Shown here: positions 17,146-25,566 of the stretch, piece after piece
Layout of the letters: each line of letters begins with the position of its first letter
How positions within the stretch are numbered: the first letter of the stretch is position 1
NCBI RefSeq assembly: GCF_001484605.1
Contig: NZ_CP013747.1
Location: 3,100,001-3,164,000, forward strand
Direction of reading: 5' to 3'
DNA length: 64,000 bases
DNA from: Pseudarthrobacter sulfonivorans
GTDB lineage: Bacteria; Actinomycetota; Actinomycetes; Actinomycetales; Micrococcaceae
Program-made: the position numbers and the translations under genes
Notes under the pieces: model-generated
What the model was told of the DNA's origin: nothing
The model's database searches: none
What the model saw: the letters and a program-made list of their open reading frames with translations, nothing else

Positions 17146-17928
17146 TCAGGCGGCGGGGCGGAGGTTCATGGTGCGGCGGAGCGTGCGGTTCCAGCGGTTG
17201 GCTGGCAGGTCCGGGCAGAGCGCGGCCATGCCGGTGGCGAACTTCGAGATCCTGGAGGGCCGGATCCCGTGGGCCCAGAGGTGCCGGTCCAGCGGGCCGG
17301 AGGCCGAGCCGGACTTGGTTTCCAGGATCACGGCGCCGTCCAGGACCCAGGCCTGCTCGCCGGGCCGCTGCCAGGTGACGTCGGTATCGATGGTGGCCCG
17401 GCTGCCGGATTCCGGCAGGTAAAGCGTGGTGCGGTGGTAGCGGGTTTCGAGGACCGGCCCGAGGGCTCCGTCCGGCGCCCCGCCCACCGCGGCGGCGAGG
17501 GTTTCGTGGACGTAGTGCAGGCCTTCCGCGGTCAGCCGGGCACGGTCCGTGAGCTCGTAGGGGATGCGTTCCTTGACGGTGGCTTCGCGGGCGCCTTCGG
17601 TTTTGACCTCCAGGAAGCTGATGGCGCTGTCCACATAGGTCCTGGTGCGGACCTTGTAGCGGCGCCGCCGGCCGTGGGCGGCCAGGCGGTAACTGTCCAG
17701 CTGCGCGGTATCGAAGTAGACGGAGTCGTAGGCGAAGCAGCGGGAGCCGTCCATCTCCAGGACCCGGACCTCGGCATCGAACGTGGCCAGGAGCTCCTGG
17801 GCCACGTCCTCGGGGACCACGTACTTGCGGTCCACCCGGGTCTGCAGCGCGGCTTCGGTGTTCAGTTCGTCCAGCCCCACGGCCGGCAGTCCGCTGAGGC
17901 TGCTGACGACGCCTGCGGGGGCGTTCAC
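17146..17928 (-). CDS. VTC-domain protein (polyphosphate-polymerase type)
   Basis: 260 residues. VTC/CYTH-tunnel features are RVDRKYVVPEDVAQELL (substrate-binding RxxRK), YDSVYFDT, YKVRTRTYVDSAISFLEVKTE, ETRYHRTTLYLPESG, and VILETKSG near the end. Basic residues on strands and a pair of acidic metal ligands in the exVK motif are typical of the triphosphate tunnel. In yeast Vtc4 this domain makes polyphosphate; the activity of bacterial homologues is not settled. It overlaps the DUF4956 gene by ATGA. Confidence 0.85.
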   Translation of the reverse strand: MNAPAGVVSSLSGLPAVGLDELNTEAALQTRVDRKYVVPEDVAQELLATFDAEVRVLEMDGSRCFAYDSVYFDTAQLDSYRLAAHGRRRRYKVRTRTYVDSAISFLEVKTEGAREATVKERIPYELTDRARLTAEGLHYVHETLAAAVGGAPDGALGPVLETRYHRTTLYLPESGSRATIDTDVTWQRPGEQAWVLDGAVILETKSGSASGPLDRHLWAHGIRPSRISKFATGMAALCPDLPANRWNRTLRRTMNLRPAA

Positions 17929-18653
17929 GCCGCACCGGCAGAGGCATGGACGGGTTCTGCTGCACGCTCGGTTTCTGCCGCACGGACGGGAGCGGACGAC
18001 GTCGGCACCGGTTCCTCTGCGGGGAACGGCACCGGAGGTGCCGGTACTGCGTGCCGGGGCGCCGCCGTCGTCATGGCCGGAAGGTACGCCACGGCTGCCG
18101 GGGCGGCCGCGGGGGTGTAGGCGTAGCGGACGTCCACGATGGTTTTGTCGTTGACCAGGTCCAGTTCCTGGACGGTGGCGGAGTGGACCTTGCCGTGCAG
18201 GACTTCCTCGAGCCGTGCGTACAGTTCGCCGTCTTCGGCCAGGGCCCGGTCCAGAATCACCGTCTGGTGCCGGTGGGCGGGCAGCACGCGAGGGTGGTCC
18301 CCGATGAACATCACCAGCAGGATCAGGCCCATCAGCGAGGCAGTGAGCCAGACGGGTTCAATGCCGAGGCCGGCAATCAGGCCAAGTGCCAGGGCCGAGA
18401 AGTAGTAGGCCACCTCGTGCTGGGCCAGCTCGGTGGACCGGAGCCGGATGATGGACAGGACGCCGAAGAGGCCAAGTCCCAGGCCGAGCCCGGCCGCGGA
18501 GCCTGACAGCGCGGTGGCCACGGCCAGGACGCCCATGTTCATGCCCAGGTACGAGACCACCAGGTCGCGGCGCCGGTGGCGGCGAAGGTAGAGGACGAAC
18601 GTAAGGATGCTGATGGCCGCGAGGTCTGCGGCGATGAAAATGAGGGAAGTCAT
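17925..18653 (-). CDS. DUF4956 membrane protein
   Basis: 242 residues. Membrane helices span residues about 1-140 (LIFIAADLAAISILTFVLYL, then GMNMGVLAVATAL, then FGVLSIIRLRSTELAQHEVAYYFSALALGLIAGLG), the last being the family signature. A soluble part follows (LDRALAEDGELYARLEEVLHGKVHSATVQELDLVNDKTIVDVRY), then a Pro/Ala-rich tail. It is first in the operon DUF4956-VTC-beta-helix lipoprotein, a set often found together in bacteria. Confidence 0.88.
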   Translation of the reverse strand: MTSLIFIAADLAAISILTFVLYLRRHRRRDLVVSYLGMNMGVLAVATALSGSAAGLGLGLGLFGVLSIIRLRSTELAQHEVAYYFSALALGLIAGLGIEPVWLTASLMGLILLVMFIGDHPRVLPAHRHQTVILDRALAEDGELYARLEEVLHGKVHSATVQELDLVNDKTIVDVRYAYTPAAAPAAVAYLPAMTTAAPRHAVPAPPVPFPAEEPVPTSSAPVRAAETERAAEPVHASAGAA

Positions 18654-18831
18654 CGGGATTCTCCGGAATCTGTTGGTGGGCTGTTCTCTACGATCCCGGG
18701 CGATACTGTGCGGGTGCTGTGACGGAACCTAGGCACGAATATGAGTGCCGGCTGGGCGCTCCACTGCTGTTTCCCGGGAGTCATGCAGCCGCCGTTCCTC
18801 CTGGCGGACTTCGATCGATAGGATCAAACCC

Positions 18832-19584
18832 GTGCTCCAACTCAAACGCCTTGCGGTTTTCTGCGTGTTCGCGATTTGCGTCATCACCGCGGTGTCATTC
18901 TGGGCGCTCGGGCAGTCCGGCGCGGACGCCCGCGGGGCTCTTCCTCCTCCGCCACGGTCGGAGGCGAAACTCGAAACGCCCGCCACCGGCCTTACAACTG
19001 CCGTGAATATCACTCGGAACGCGGACGCTGAGTGGCTCAACCTGGCTGCCGCACAAACCGGTATACCCGCCCGCGCGCTTCGGGCCTACGTGGGTGCGGC
19101 CAGCGCGGCCAATCATTCCGCTCCGACGTGTGGGATCGGCTGGAATACGGTGGCGGCGATCGGCTTCATCGAATCCGCCCACGGAGCTTACGGCGGCGGA
19201 AGCCTGACCCCCGCAGGGCAGGCGAGTGGACCAATTGTCGGCCCGAGCCTGGACGGCAACGGATTCGCCGCCATCGCTGATACAGACGACGGCGTCCTGG
19301 ATGGCGACGCTCGCTGGGACCGCGCCGTAGGACCCATGCAGTTCATCCCCTCCACCTGGGAGCTTGCGGGACGAGACGGGAACGGTGACGGAGAAGCGGA
19401 TCCCTTCAACATCGACGATGCCGCCCTCAGCGCTGCCGGTTACTTATGCGCTCATGGCCCCGACCTCACCGCCGCGAACGGATGGACTGAGGCCATCTAC
19501 TCCTACAACCAGTCCGATTCCTACGTGGACCAGGTGCGCCGCCAGGCCACCTCCTACGCCGAGAAGACGGGCACCACCGGATAA
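18832..19584 (+). CDS. Exported lytic transglycosylase (MltB/SLT-like)
   Basis: 250 residues from GTG 18832, preceded by GATAGGATC. A signal-anchor is seen (RLAVFCVFAICVITAVSFWAL). The catalytic segment GWNTVAAIGFIESAHGAYGG supplies the likely glutamate. VGPMQFIPSTWELAGRDGNGDGEADPFNIDDAALSAAGYLCAHG and AIYSYNQSDSYVDQV follow the MltB order. The enzyme would cleave peptidoglycan glycan strands outside the membrane. A longer frame from 18745 is possible but its first 29 residues look non-coding. Confidence 0.85.
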   Translation: MLQLKRLAVFCVFAICVITAVSFWALGQSGADARGALPPPPRSEAKLETPATGLTTAVNITRNADAEWLNLAAAQTGIPARALRAYVGAASAANHSAPTCGIGWNTVAAIGFIESAHGAYGGGSLTPAGQASGPIVGPSLDGNGFAAIADTDDGVLDGDARWDRAVGPMQFIPSTWELAGRDGNGDGEADPFNIDDAALSAAGYLCAHGPDLTAANGWTEAIYSYNQSDSYVDQVRRQATSYAEKTGTTG

Positions 19585-19601
19585 GGCGAGCATTACTCCG
19601 G

Positions 19602-20714
19602 CTACCGGCGCAACTTCCCGGGGTGGTGGCCGCGGCTCAGGTCCAGAGTCTGGTTCTGAGCCTCCCGTGCGGCGCTTCTGGCCGTGTTCCCCGCTGCGTT
19701 CCTGGAGAAAAGGAACCGCTGCTGCACTACATAGCTGACGGCCAGGAGCGCGATTTCGGCCAGGATCTTTGCCGGCAGGGCGGCCACGGAGAGCGAGTCC
19801 AGGGCAGAGATGAGGCCGTAGTTGGTGGCCAGGAGGACAAGAACCAGGCCGAAGTAGCGCACCCCGGCAGCGGCGGCAGGTCTGTCCCGGCCGTGCTGGA
19901 ACACCACGCGGCGGTTGACCAGGAAGTTCACCGCGGAGCTTACGACCCGGGCTCCCACCACTGCCACCAGCAGCGAGTCGGTCACCAGCGTCAGGAGTAG
20001 GAATACCACGGTATCCACGAGGAACGCCGCGAAGGAGGACGCCAGGAACTTCAGCAGCGGCGCGTAGATGCGGACAGAGTCCGCCACCGGCCGGAAATGG
20101 GACGCCGAATTGTGGTCCAAATAGACCGTGGCGATGTCCACGGTGGTGATCGCATAGCCGGCCGGTTTGGCTTCCAGCAGGAGGTTCAGTTCGTATTCGT
20201 AACGCTCACCACGGACGGACCGCAGCCACGGGAGCATGGACGCCGGGTAGCCGCGGAGGCCTGTCTGGGTGTCGGAAATGCGCTCGCCGGTGGCCAGGGT
20301 GAACAGCAGCCGGGTGGCGCTGTTGCCGAATCTGCTGCGGGCCGGGACGTTACCGTTGAAGTTCCGGGTTCCCAGGACCATGGCCGGTGAGCCGGGCTGG
20401 ACTGCGGCCGCCACACGCAGGATGTCCACGATGGTGTGCTGGCCGTCGCTGTCGGCACACACCACGTTGCGGCCCGGGAGGTGGTCGGCGATGAACCCGA
20501 ACCCGGTCTTCAGCGCGAAGCCCTTTCCCCGGTTGCGGGCGTACCCGATGACGTGGCACCCGAGGGCCTTGACGCCGTCGAACACGGCCTTGTACTCAGG
20601 CCCGCTGCCGTCATCAACCACCACCACGGTGGCCCACGGCTTGGTTTCGCGGATGGAACGGATCAGGGCGGGCAGCTGCTGGTCCGGCTCGTACGCCGGG
20701 ATCAGGATGATCAT
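19602..20714 (-). CDS. Glycosyltransferase family 2 fused to a GtrA-like membrane domain
   Basis: 370 residues in two parts. Residues 1-210 are a GT2 domain (IILIPAYEPDQQLPALI, VVVVDDGSG, GYARNRGKGFALKTGF, CADSDGQHTIVDI, then the later YEYELNLLLEA). Residues about 225-345 form four helices of the GtrA type with FLVNRRVVFQHGRDR and VVQQRFLFSRN. Such fusions transfer sugars onto lipid carriers and export or flip them. It lies eight bases after the NAGPA-like gene. Confidence 0.88.
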   Translation of the reverse strand: MIILIPAYEPDQQLPALIRSIRETKPWATVVVVDDGSGPEYKAVFDGVKALGCHVIGYARNRGKGFALKTGFGFIADHLPGRNVVCADSDGQHTIVDILRVAAAVQPGSPAMVLGTRNFNGNVPARSRFGNSATRLLFTLATGERISDTQTGLRGYPASMLPWLRSVRGERYEYELNLLLEAKPAGYAITTVDIATVYLDHNSASHFRPVADSVRIYAPLLKFLASSFAAFLVDTVVFLLLTLVTDSLLVAVVGARVVSSAVNFLVNRRVVFQHGRDRPAAAAGVRYFGLVLVLLATNYGLISALDSLSVAALPAKILAEIALLAVSYVVQQRFLFSRNAAGNTARSAAREAQNQTLDLSRGHHPGKLRR

Positions 20715-20722
20715 GGCGGGCC

Positions 20723-21703
20723 CTACTCCGCGATGTAGAGGATGTCGGAGGTGCCGCGTTCCTTGTTCTCACCCAGCGGGTTGTTGACCAGTTCGCCGTT
20801 GAAGTACATGGTGGAGGATCCGCCGCCGTCGAGGTTGTACGCGGTGGTGGCGCCGAGGCCCTGCATGATTTCGGCCAGCCCGGTCATGGTGACGCCGGCG
20901 CTGTAGCCGGGGCTGCGGCCGTCCACCACCACAAACACCAGGTGGTTCTCGTCGATGATGCCGACAGCGGTGCGCGGCTGTTCGCCCTGGATGGAGTGGT
21001 TGCCGAAGTTGGTGTCCACCTCCACGTCCTCGATGCCCGCAGCCACTTCGCCGTTGTCCAGCAGGGACGGGCCGAAGGAGAGGGTGTTCCAGACGCCGTC
21101 GGCCAGCAGCTGTTCGGCGGTGGTGGCGGTTTCGTCGTAGACCTTGACGGTGCCGTCGCGGTAGAAGGCCAGGCCTTGCCGCGCGCCGTCGTCGCGGAAC
21201 ACCACGCCGTTGCGGATCACGATGCCGGTGTCGCGGAAGCCGTAGTAGTCGCCGTTGATGGCGAAGACGGCACTGTTGGCCTCGGCGATGGCGGACGTGG
21301 TTTCGGTGATGTTTTCGCCGAAGCTGTTGTTGGCGAAGGCTGACTGGAGGGTGGTGGCATCGCGAAGCACGACGTCGGCAACGTAGTGGGTGACGGTGCT
21401 GTCGCCGCTGCCGGTGGTCACCGTGGAGATGGTGATGTTCGAGCTGTCCGACACGTAGGAGGTGTCCGTGGTGACGGCGCTGGCGGTGGAATCAGTGGTG
21501 GTGTCCGCCGTCGTGCTGGTGGACGTTCCCGTTTGGCTGGCCTGGTACGCGGAGACGTCCGAGATTTCCACGTGCTGGACCACAAACCGGTCCAGCGCCC
21601 AGGCCGTGGCACCTCCTGCCGAAAGCGTCAGGGCCACGGCCCCGGCGACGATGGCGCGCCGGACGCGGCTGCCCTTGCGTGGTTTGTTCTTGAGAGGAGT
21701 CAT
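20723..21703 (-). CDS. Exported NAGPA-like phosphodiester glycosidase domain protein
   Basis: 326 residues. A basic N-terminus and membrane segment (RRAIVAGAVALTLSAGGATAWAL) precede a Ser/Thr-rich stretch (residues 55-95). The catalytic domain has AVFAINGDYYGFRDTGIVIRNGV, SFGPSLLDNGEV, QPRTAVGIIDENHLVFVVVDGRSPGYSAGVTMTGLAEIM and AYNLDGGGSSTMYFNGELVNNP, a close fit to the NAGPA/EpsL family that acts on GlcNAc-1-P phosphodiesters. Together with the GT2-GtrA gene it suggests cell-surface polymer modification. Confidence 0.88.
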   Translation of the reverse strand: MTPLKNKPRKGSRVRRAIVAGAVALTLSAGGATAWALDRFVVQHVEISDVSAYQASQTGTSTSTTADTTTDSTASAVTTDTSYVSDSSNITISTVTTGSGDSTVTHYVADVVLRDATTLQSAFANNSFGENITETTSAIAEANSAVFAINGDYYGFRDTGIVIRNGVVFRDDGARQGLAFYRDGTVKVYDETATTAEQLLADGVWNTLSFGPSLLDNGEVAAGIEDVEVDTNFGNHSIQGEQPRTAVGIIDENHLVFVVVDGRSPGYSAGVTMTGLAEIMQGLGATTAYNLDGGGSSTMYFNGELVNNPLGENKERGTSDILYIAE

Positions 21704-21829
21704 GCCTCATTTGTAGGCAGCCAAGCTATCGCTTCGATTTGCCGAGGATGTGCTGAGGCTGTGAAAGGGTACGCAGTGTTGGCCGACGGCGCCGAATTCG
21801 CGCAGAGCGGGCAGGCGCGAGGGTGCGGC

Positions 21830-22237
21830 TTACTGCTGCCGTTGCGGTGTCGACTGCTGGCGGGCGGGGGTATCCGCCGGGCAGAGCCGCAGTGCGAGGT
21901 CCTGCAGTTCCTTGGGGTGGAACGGCTTGGTCAGGTAGGCGGCAGCGCCGGAGGCCATTCCGGCCAGGATGTCGTCCTCCTCGGACCTGGCCGTGAGGAA
22001 CAGCATGGGAGCGGTGCTTAAGGCACGGATTGCCCGGGCTACGACGTGCCCGTCCATGTCCGGCAGGCCTAAGTCCAGGGTGATCAGCGAAACCGAGGGT
22101 TCCGCGGCCGCGGCAATTCCTTCGGCGCCGTTGGCAACCGAACGAACGGAAAAGCCTGCGCGGGTCAGGACCACCGTGATGAGACCGCGGATGTCGTCGT
22201 TGTCCTCGATGACAAGACAGATGCGTTTTGTTTCCAT
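21830..22237 (-). CDS. Single-domain response regulator
   Basis: 135 residues, one receiver domain with no output domain. The acidic pocket E11-D12, the phosphoacceptor D55 (LITLDLGLPDMDG), T82 (FLTARSEEDD) and K104 (YLTKPFHPKE) are all in place. A short Gln-rich tail follows. No histidine kinase is adjacent; the GAF-ANTAR gene is next upstream on the same strand but 133 bases away. Confidence 0.9.
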   Translation of the reverse strand: METKRICLVIEDNDDIRGLITVVLTRAGFSVRSVANGAEGIAAAAEPSVSLITLDLGLPDMDGHVVARAIRALSTAPMLFLTARSEEDDILAGMASGAAAYLTKPFHPKELQDLALRLCPADTPARQQSTPQRQQ

Positions 22238-22370
22238 GAAAGCCCCTCAGCCAACTTTGCCACCAGTTTACGGGGCCGGTGGGGTGGAAAACGTCACAAT
22301 GACATATTCCGCAAACCGCCCCGCCGGTCATCGCAGCGGTCCCTTCGCTGGCCGCCGGCCGTGGGCCGGT

Positions 22371-23129
22371 TCAGCCGTCGTAATGGGTCCGGGCCGGCCC
22401 TTGGCCCAGCGCATTCACCACGGCCGCGGCGACGATATGCAGCTTGGAATTGCGGGTGCTGGACGCCGCTTTGAGGAGTTCGAACGCGTCCTGCTGGCTG
22501 CACCGGTTCTGGGCCATGATGATGCCCACCGCCACGTCGATCACCGTGCGTGATTCGAGGGTGGCACGCAGATGCGCCGCAGTCTCGCTGTAATGCGCGA
22601 AACGCACCGCAAGCCGCAGGGCCAGTGAGGTTTGGCGGACGAAGTCCTCCGCAGCCGTCAGGACGCGGCCTTCGAAGCGGGAGGTCCGGTGGGAGTAGAG
22701 GAGGAGGGTGGCTTTGGTTTCCCCCTCCAGCCGGAACGGGATGGCCAGGACTGAACGGATGCCTTGGTCCAGGACGGCTTCGCAGTATTCGGGCCAGCGC
22801 TCTTCGTCGTTCACATCAGGAACATGGACCGTCACCTGCTCCAGCGAGGCAGCCATCCCCGGGCTTTGCTCGGACTGACATTCAATCTGGCTGACAGCGC
22901 GGGCAGCGGTGCCGCTGCTGGCAATAGTGGCGGCCTTGCGCTGGCGCAGGAGCGTGATACCGCACAGCACTTCGTCGCCGGATTCGGAAAGGTTGCGGGC
23001 CGACACCCGGGCAAGCTCATCCAGGAACTCCTCTACGTCGGAGCTGTTGAGGAGTTCTTCGTGCAGGTGCTCAGTGATTGATGTCGCTGTTTTTGCTGTT
23101 GACTCGCTGGCCACGGTTCTTAGTGCCAT
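22371..23129 (-). CDS. GAF-ANTAR domain protein (RNA-binding antitermination type)
   Basis: 252 residues. A GAF-like sensor covers about residues 20-180 (CGITLLRQRKAATIASSGTAAR, then AVLDQGIRSVLAIPFRLEGETKATLLLYSH). The C-terminal ANTAR domain reads LRATLESRTVIDVAVGIIMAQNRCSQQDAFELLKAASSTRNSKLHIVAAAVV, with the conserved A-G-I-IM and A-F-LL positions. ANTAR proteins bind paired hairpins in nascent RNA and prevent termination. The signal and targets are unknown. Confidence 0.9.
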   Translation of the reverse strand: MALRTVASESTAKTATSITEHLHEELLNSSDVEEFLDELARVSARNLSESGDEVLCGITLLRQRKAATIASSGTAARAVSQIECQSEQSPGMAASLEQVTVHVPDVNDEERWPEYCEAVLDQGIRSVLAIPFRLEGETKATLLLYSHRTSRFEGRVLTAAEDFVRQTSLALRLAVRFAHYSETAAHLRATLESRTVIDVAVGIIMAQNRCSQQDAFELLKAASSTRNSKLHIVAAAVVNALGQGPARTHYDG

Positions 23130-23651
23130 TCGCTCAGGTCAAAGGAGCCGGCAACCCTCCGCACAACCCGCCGTAGTGGCAAAAGGGTGGCGACGGTCGC
23201 TGGATCGACGAACTGTCCAACGGCCTGCTGCTAAACCGATATCCAGAAGTATATACAGGCCAGAGCCTTGGGAAGCGCCACAAGGCGGCCAGGCCAGGGG
23301 GACTCAAGTACTACCTGCTTACCGTGCGGGTGGCACCGCCGGGGATCCGGCAGTGAGGCCTCTGGGCTTGAAACTACAAGGAGTGCGGCGGGTTCCCGAA
23401 CGCCCGCACGAGAGTCCTTGCACATCGGACACCTCACGCCTCGTCGACGAAAACCGAGTACCCTGCCCCTCATCCAAGAGGTCGTCGCCGAGGAGGTCTG
23501 CAAAAGTCCAGTACTGCTACGCGTTGTTGGGACCAATGGGGCCGGGAAGTATGGGCGTCATCGATCAGCCGGAAGCAAGGTCCCTTAGTGGTTCCCGATG
23601 GCTGTGCGTCTCAGCATCTGTCTTTACCCCCAGCCCAAAGGAGTCTCTCTC
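23130..23651. other. Gene-free stretch upstream of the AYAYW secreted-protein cluster
   Basis: About 520 bases without a convincing gene; the frames are short, lack ribosome sites and have odd composition. The last part must hold the promoter and leader of the next gene (AAGGAG at about 23638). I see GC-rich local hairpins but no riboswitch class that I can name. Confidence 0.5.
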
Positions 23652-24128
23652 ATGCGCAAAATGACCAAGAAGAACAAGGTCCTGGCAGCAGCCGGTGCCC
23701 TGGCACTGGTGGCCGGCGGCGGCGGCGCTGCCTACGCCTACTGGACCACCACGGGCGACGGTTCAGGCTCCGCTGCCAACTCGAACGGCGGCGGCACCGT
23801 GGCGTTGACCGCCCAATTTAGCCAGGGTCTGACTCCGGGCAACTCGGTACCAGTGGAGTACTACGCCGAGAATGAAACCGCATCCGGAACTCGCGTATTC
23901 AGTGTTTCGCCCACGGTCAGCATCACTCTTGCGGCCGGTGTCACGGGCACCTGCGACACTACCTGGTTCACCCCGACTGCTCCGGTTGTCGCTGGTGGAG
24001 TAGCCGTCGCTGCAGGCGCGACGGCGTTGGTGAGCACAGGAGATCTGACGTTCGCAGACAGTGCAACAGTCGACCAGAGCGCCTGCAAGGGTGCAACGGT
24101 GACGCTCACTCTCGAGAGCGACAAATAG
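23652..24128 (+). CDS. Exported AYAYW-type protein (TasA/CalY-like)
   Basis: 158 residues from ATG 23652, with AAAGGAG upstream. A lysine-rich start (MRKMTKKNK), a hydrophobic core (VLAAAGALALVAGGGGAAYA) and then AYWTTTGDGSGSA resemble the SipW-type signal of TasA/camelysin proteins, where cleavage falls just before an aromatic residue. The mature part is a predicted beta-sandwich with one cysteine pair (GTCDTTWF and QSACKGATV). It may be a surface or matrix protein. A strong hairpin follows the gene, so it may be made in excess over the genes after it. Confidence 0.7.
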   Translation: MRKMTKKNKVLAAAGALALVAGGGGAAYAYWTTTGDGSGSAANSNGGGTVALTAQFSQGLTPGNSVPVEYYAENETASGTRVFSVSPTVSITLAAGVTGTCDTTWFTPTAPVVAGGVAVAAGATALVSTGDLTFADSATVDQSACKGATVTLTLESDK

Positions 24129-24130
24129 TC

Positions 24131-24169
24131 TTCGCCGGCGGGGAGGAGCAGAACCTCCCCGCCGGCGAA
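24131..24169 (+). terminator. Hairpin after the first AYAYW gene
   Basis: A perfect 16-base stem (24131-24146 with 24154-24169) and seven-base loop, starting two bases after the stop codon. No clear U-run follows (ATTCCACC), so it may be a partial terminator or mRNA stabiliser that sets a high level of the first gene relative to the rest of the cluster. Confidence 0.7.
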
Positions 24170-24215
24170 TTCCACCTCCTCCCACTCAATTAGGAACAGG
24201 CCAGAAGGGCTGAAC

Positions 24216-25058
24216 GTGCAGAAATATTCTGGGTACTTCCGCACAGTCATGCGAAGAACCACCACCGTAGCGAAGGTGCTGCTGGTGGGTCTTGTAGTGA
24301 TGCTCGTTTCGGCGGGCACTATCTTCGCGGCCAGCCAGGGCGGGAGCCAGGGCAACAACACAAAGGGCGTCACCATCCAGGTGAATCCCTCCAGCCGGAC
24401 GGTTGACCGGGGCGAACCGGTCAACTATTCGGTGTCCCTGACCTCCACCAACGGGTTCAGCGGCAGCGTCACCCCCACTGTTTCGGGCCTGCCGGCCAGT
24501 ACGACGGCAGCCTTCACACCGGCGTCGGTGACGCTCGCTTCGGGCAAGACTGCCACCGTCACGCTCACGGTGGCGACGTCGGCAACCACTCCGGACGGCA
24601 AAGCGGACCTGACCATCGCCACGGCCGCCGGCGCAAGCCAGGCCGCCGCCGTCGTGGTCCAACTGCACGTCCTTTCGTCCAAGAAGTCCTTCACGATTTT
24701 CGGGAATCTGGGCACGCAGCTAACGCCGGGTGCCACGCTGCCGCTGAATCTTTCTTTTGCCAATCCCAACAACAAGAGCCTGGCGCTGACCAGCCTGTCC
24801 GTCGCCATCACCGGCATCACCCGGACGCAGGCGGCAGCGGCAGCAGCGCTTCCCTGCACGGCGTCGGACTACGTGGTGACCAACTACGCCGGCTCCTATC
24901 CGTTCACGGTTCCTGTGGGCTCCAGCTCGCTCCAATCACTCGGCATCGCTCCGGCACTGTGGCCCAAAATCGCCATGCTGGACACGGCGCTGAACCAGGA
25001 CGGCTGTAAGGGTGCCACCCTGCAGTTCTCCTACTCCGGAGCAGGAGAGGGGAACTGA
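24216..25058 (+). CDS. Exported protein with bacterial Ig-like domain
   Basis: 280 residues from GTG 24216 (AGAAGGG upstream; ATG 24249 is an alternative). A signal-anchor (VAKVLLVGLVVMLVSAGTIFAAS) precedes an Ig-like unit (VTIQVNPSSRTVDRGEPVNY, then SVSLTSTNGFSGSVTPTVSG, then the sequence up to LTIATAAGASQ, residues 50-150). A second beta domain follows with two cysteines (LPCTASDY and QDGCKGATLQF). The last part shares the xxxCKGATL pattern with the gene before it. It lies in the same cluster and overlaps nothing. Confidence 0.65.
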   Translation: MQKYSGYFRTVMRRTTTVAKVLLVGLVVMLVSAGTIFAASQGGSQGNNTKGVTIQVNPSSRTVDRGEPVNYSVSLTSTNGFSGSVTPTVSGLPASTTAAFTPASVTLASGKTATVTLTVATSATTPDGKADLTIATAAGASQAAAVVVQLHVLSSKKSFTIFGNLGTQLTPGATLPLNLSFANPNNKSLALTSLSVAITGITRTQAAAAAALPCTASDYVVTNYAGSYPFTVPVGSSSLQSLGIAPALWPKIAMLDTALNQDGCKGATLQFSYSGAGEGN

Positions 25059-25059
25059 G

Positions 25060-25566
25060 ATGACACGCACAACGAAAACCACCTCCCGACGGCTGGCTGC
25101 CAGGACTGCGGCAGCAACCGTCACCCTCTGCCTCGTCACGGGAGTGGGCGGAGCGTACGCCTACTGGGCCACGGTGGGTGCCGGATCCGGCGCTGCCACC
25201 AACGGCACCATGGCCACCGTCACCGTAGAGGCCCTCGTGGCGGGCGACAGCCCGCAGAACACCCTTGCCCCGGGCGGCACCGCCGATGTTGCCGTCCGGG
25301 TGCTCAACCCCAACGGCCACGCCGTGCAGGTCTACGCCATCCGCGGCAACGGGGCCGCGACGGCGGACGCCGGCCACCCTGGCTGCACCACCACCGGCGT
25401 GACCTTCGTTGAACCCGCCGCTCCGCTGGCCCCCACAGTGAGTATTCCGGCGAATTCGTCCGTGCTGATCACCCTGCCGGGCGCCGCCGCCATGTCCACG
25501 GCATCAGTGTCAGGCTGCCAGGGCGCCACGTTCAGTCTGCCCGTCACTTTGGAGGCACGGAAATGA
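25060..25566 (+). CDS. Exported AYAYW-type protein, second copy
   Basis: 168 residues from ATG 25060 directly after the previous stop (GGAGAGG upstream). The signal region ends LCLVTGVGGAYAYWATVGAGSGAATNG, closely matching the first AYAYW protein. The body is again a single beta domain with VRVLNPNGHAVQVYAIRGNG and cysteines in GHPGCTTTGVTF and VSGCQGATFSLPVTLEAR. The C-terminal CxGAT-beta-strand motif recurs in three proteins of the cluster. It overlaps the next gene by ATGA. Confidence 0.7.
   Translation: MTRTTKTTSRRLAARTAAATVTLCLVTGVGGAYAYWATVGAGSGAATNGTMATVTVEALVAGDSPQNTLAPGGTADVAVRVLNPNGHAVQVYAIRGNGAATADAGHPGCTTTGVTFVEPAAPLAPTVSIPANSSVLITLPGAAAMSTASVSGCQGATFSLPVTLEARK

Noticed and set aside
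16171-18120. 649-codon plus-strand frame opposite the beta-helix, VTC and DUF4956 genes
   Set aside because: It runs across three real genes on the other strand and reads as repetitive Gly/Val/Arg; no family features.
23130-23651. c-di-GMP or c-di-AMP riboswitch before the AYAYW cluster
   Set aside because: I could not match the conserved cores of these classes; only generic GC-rich hairpins are visible.
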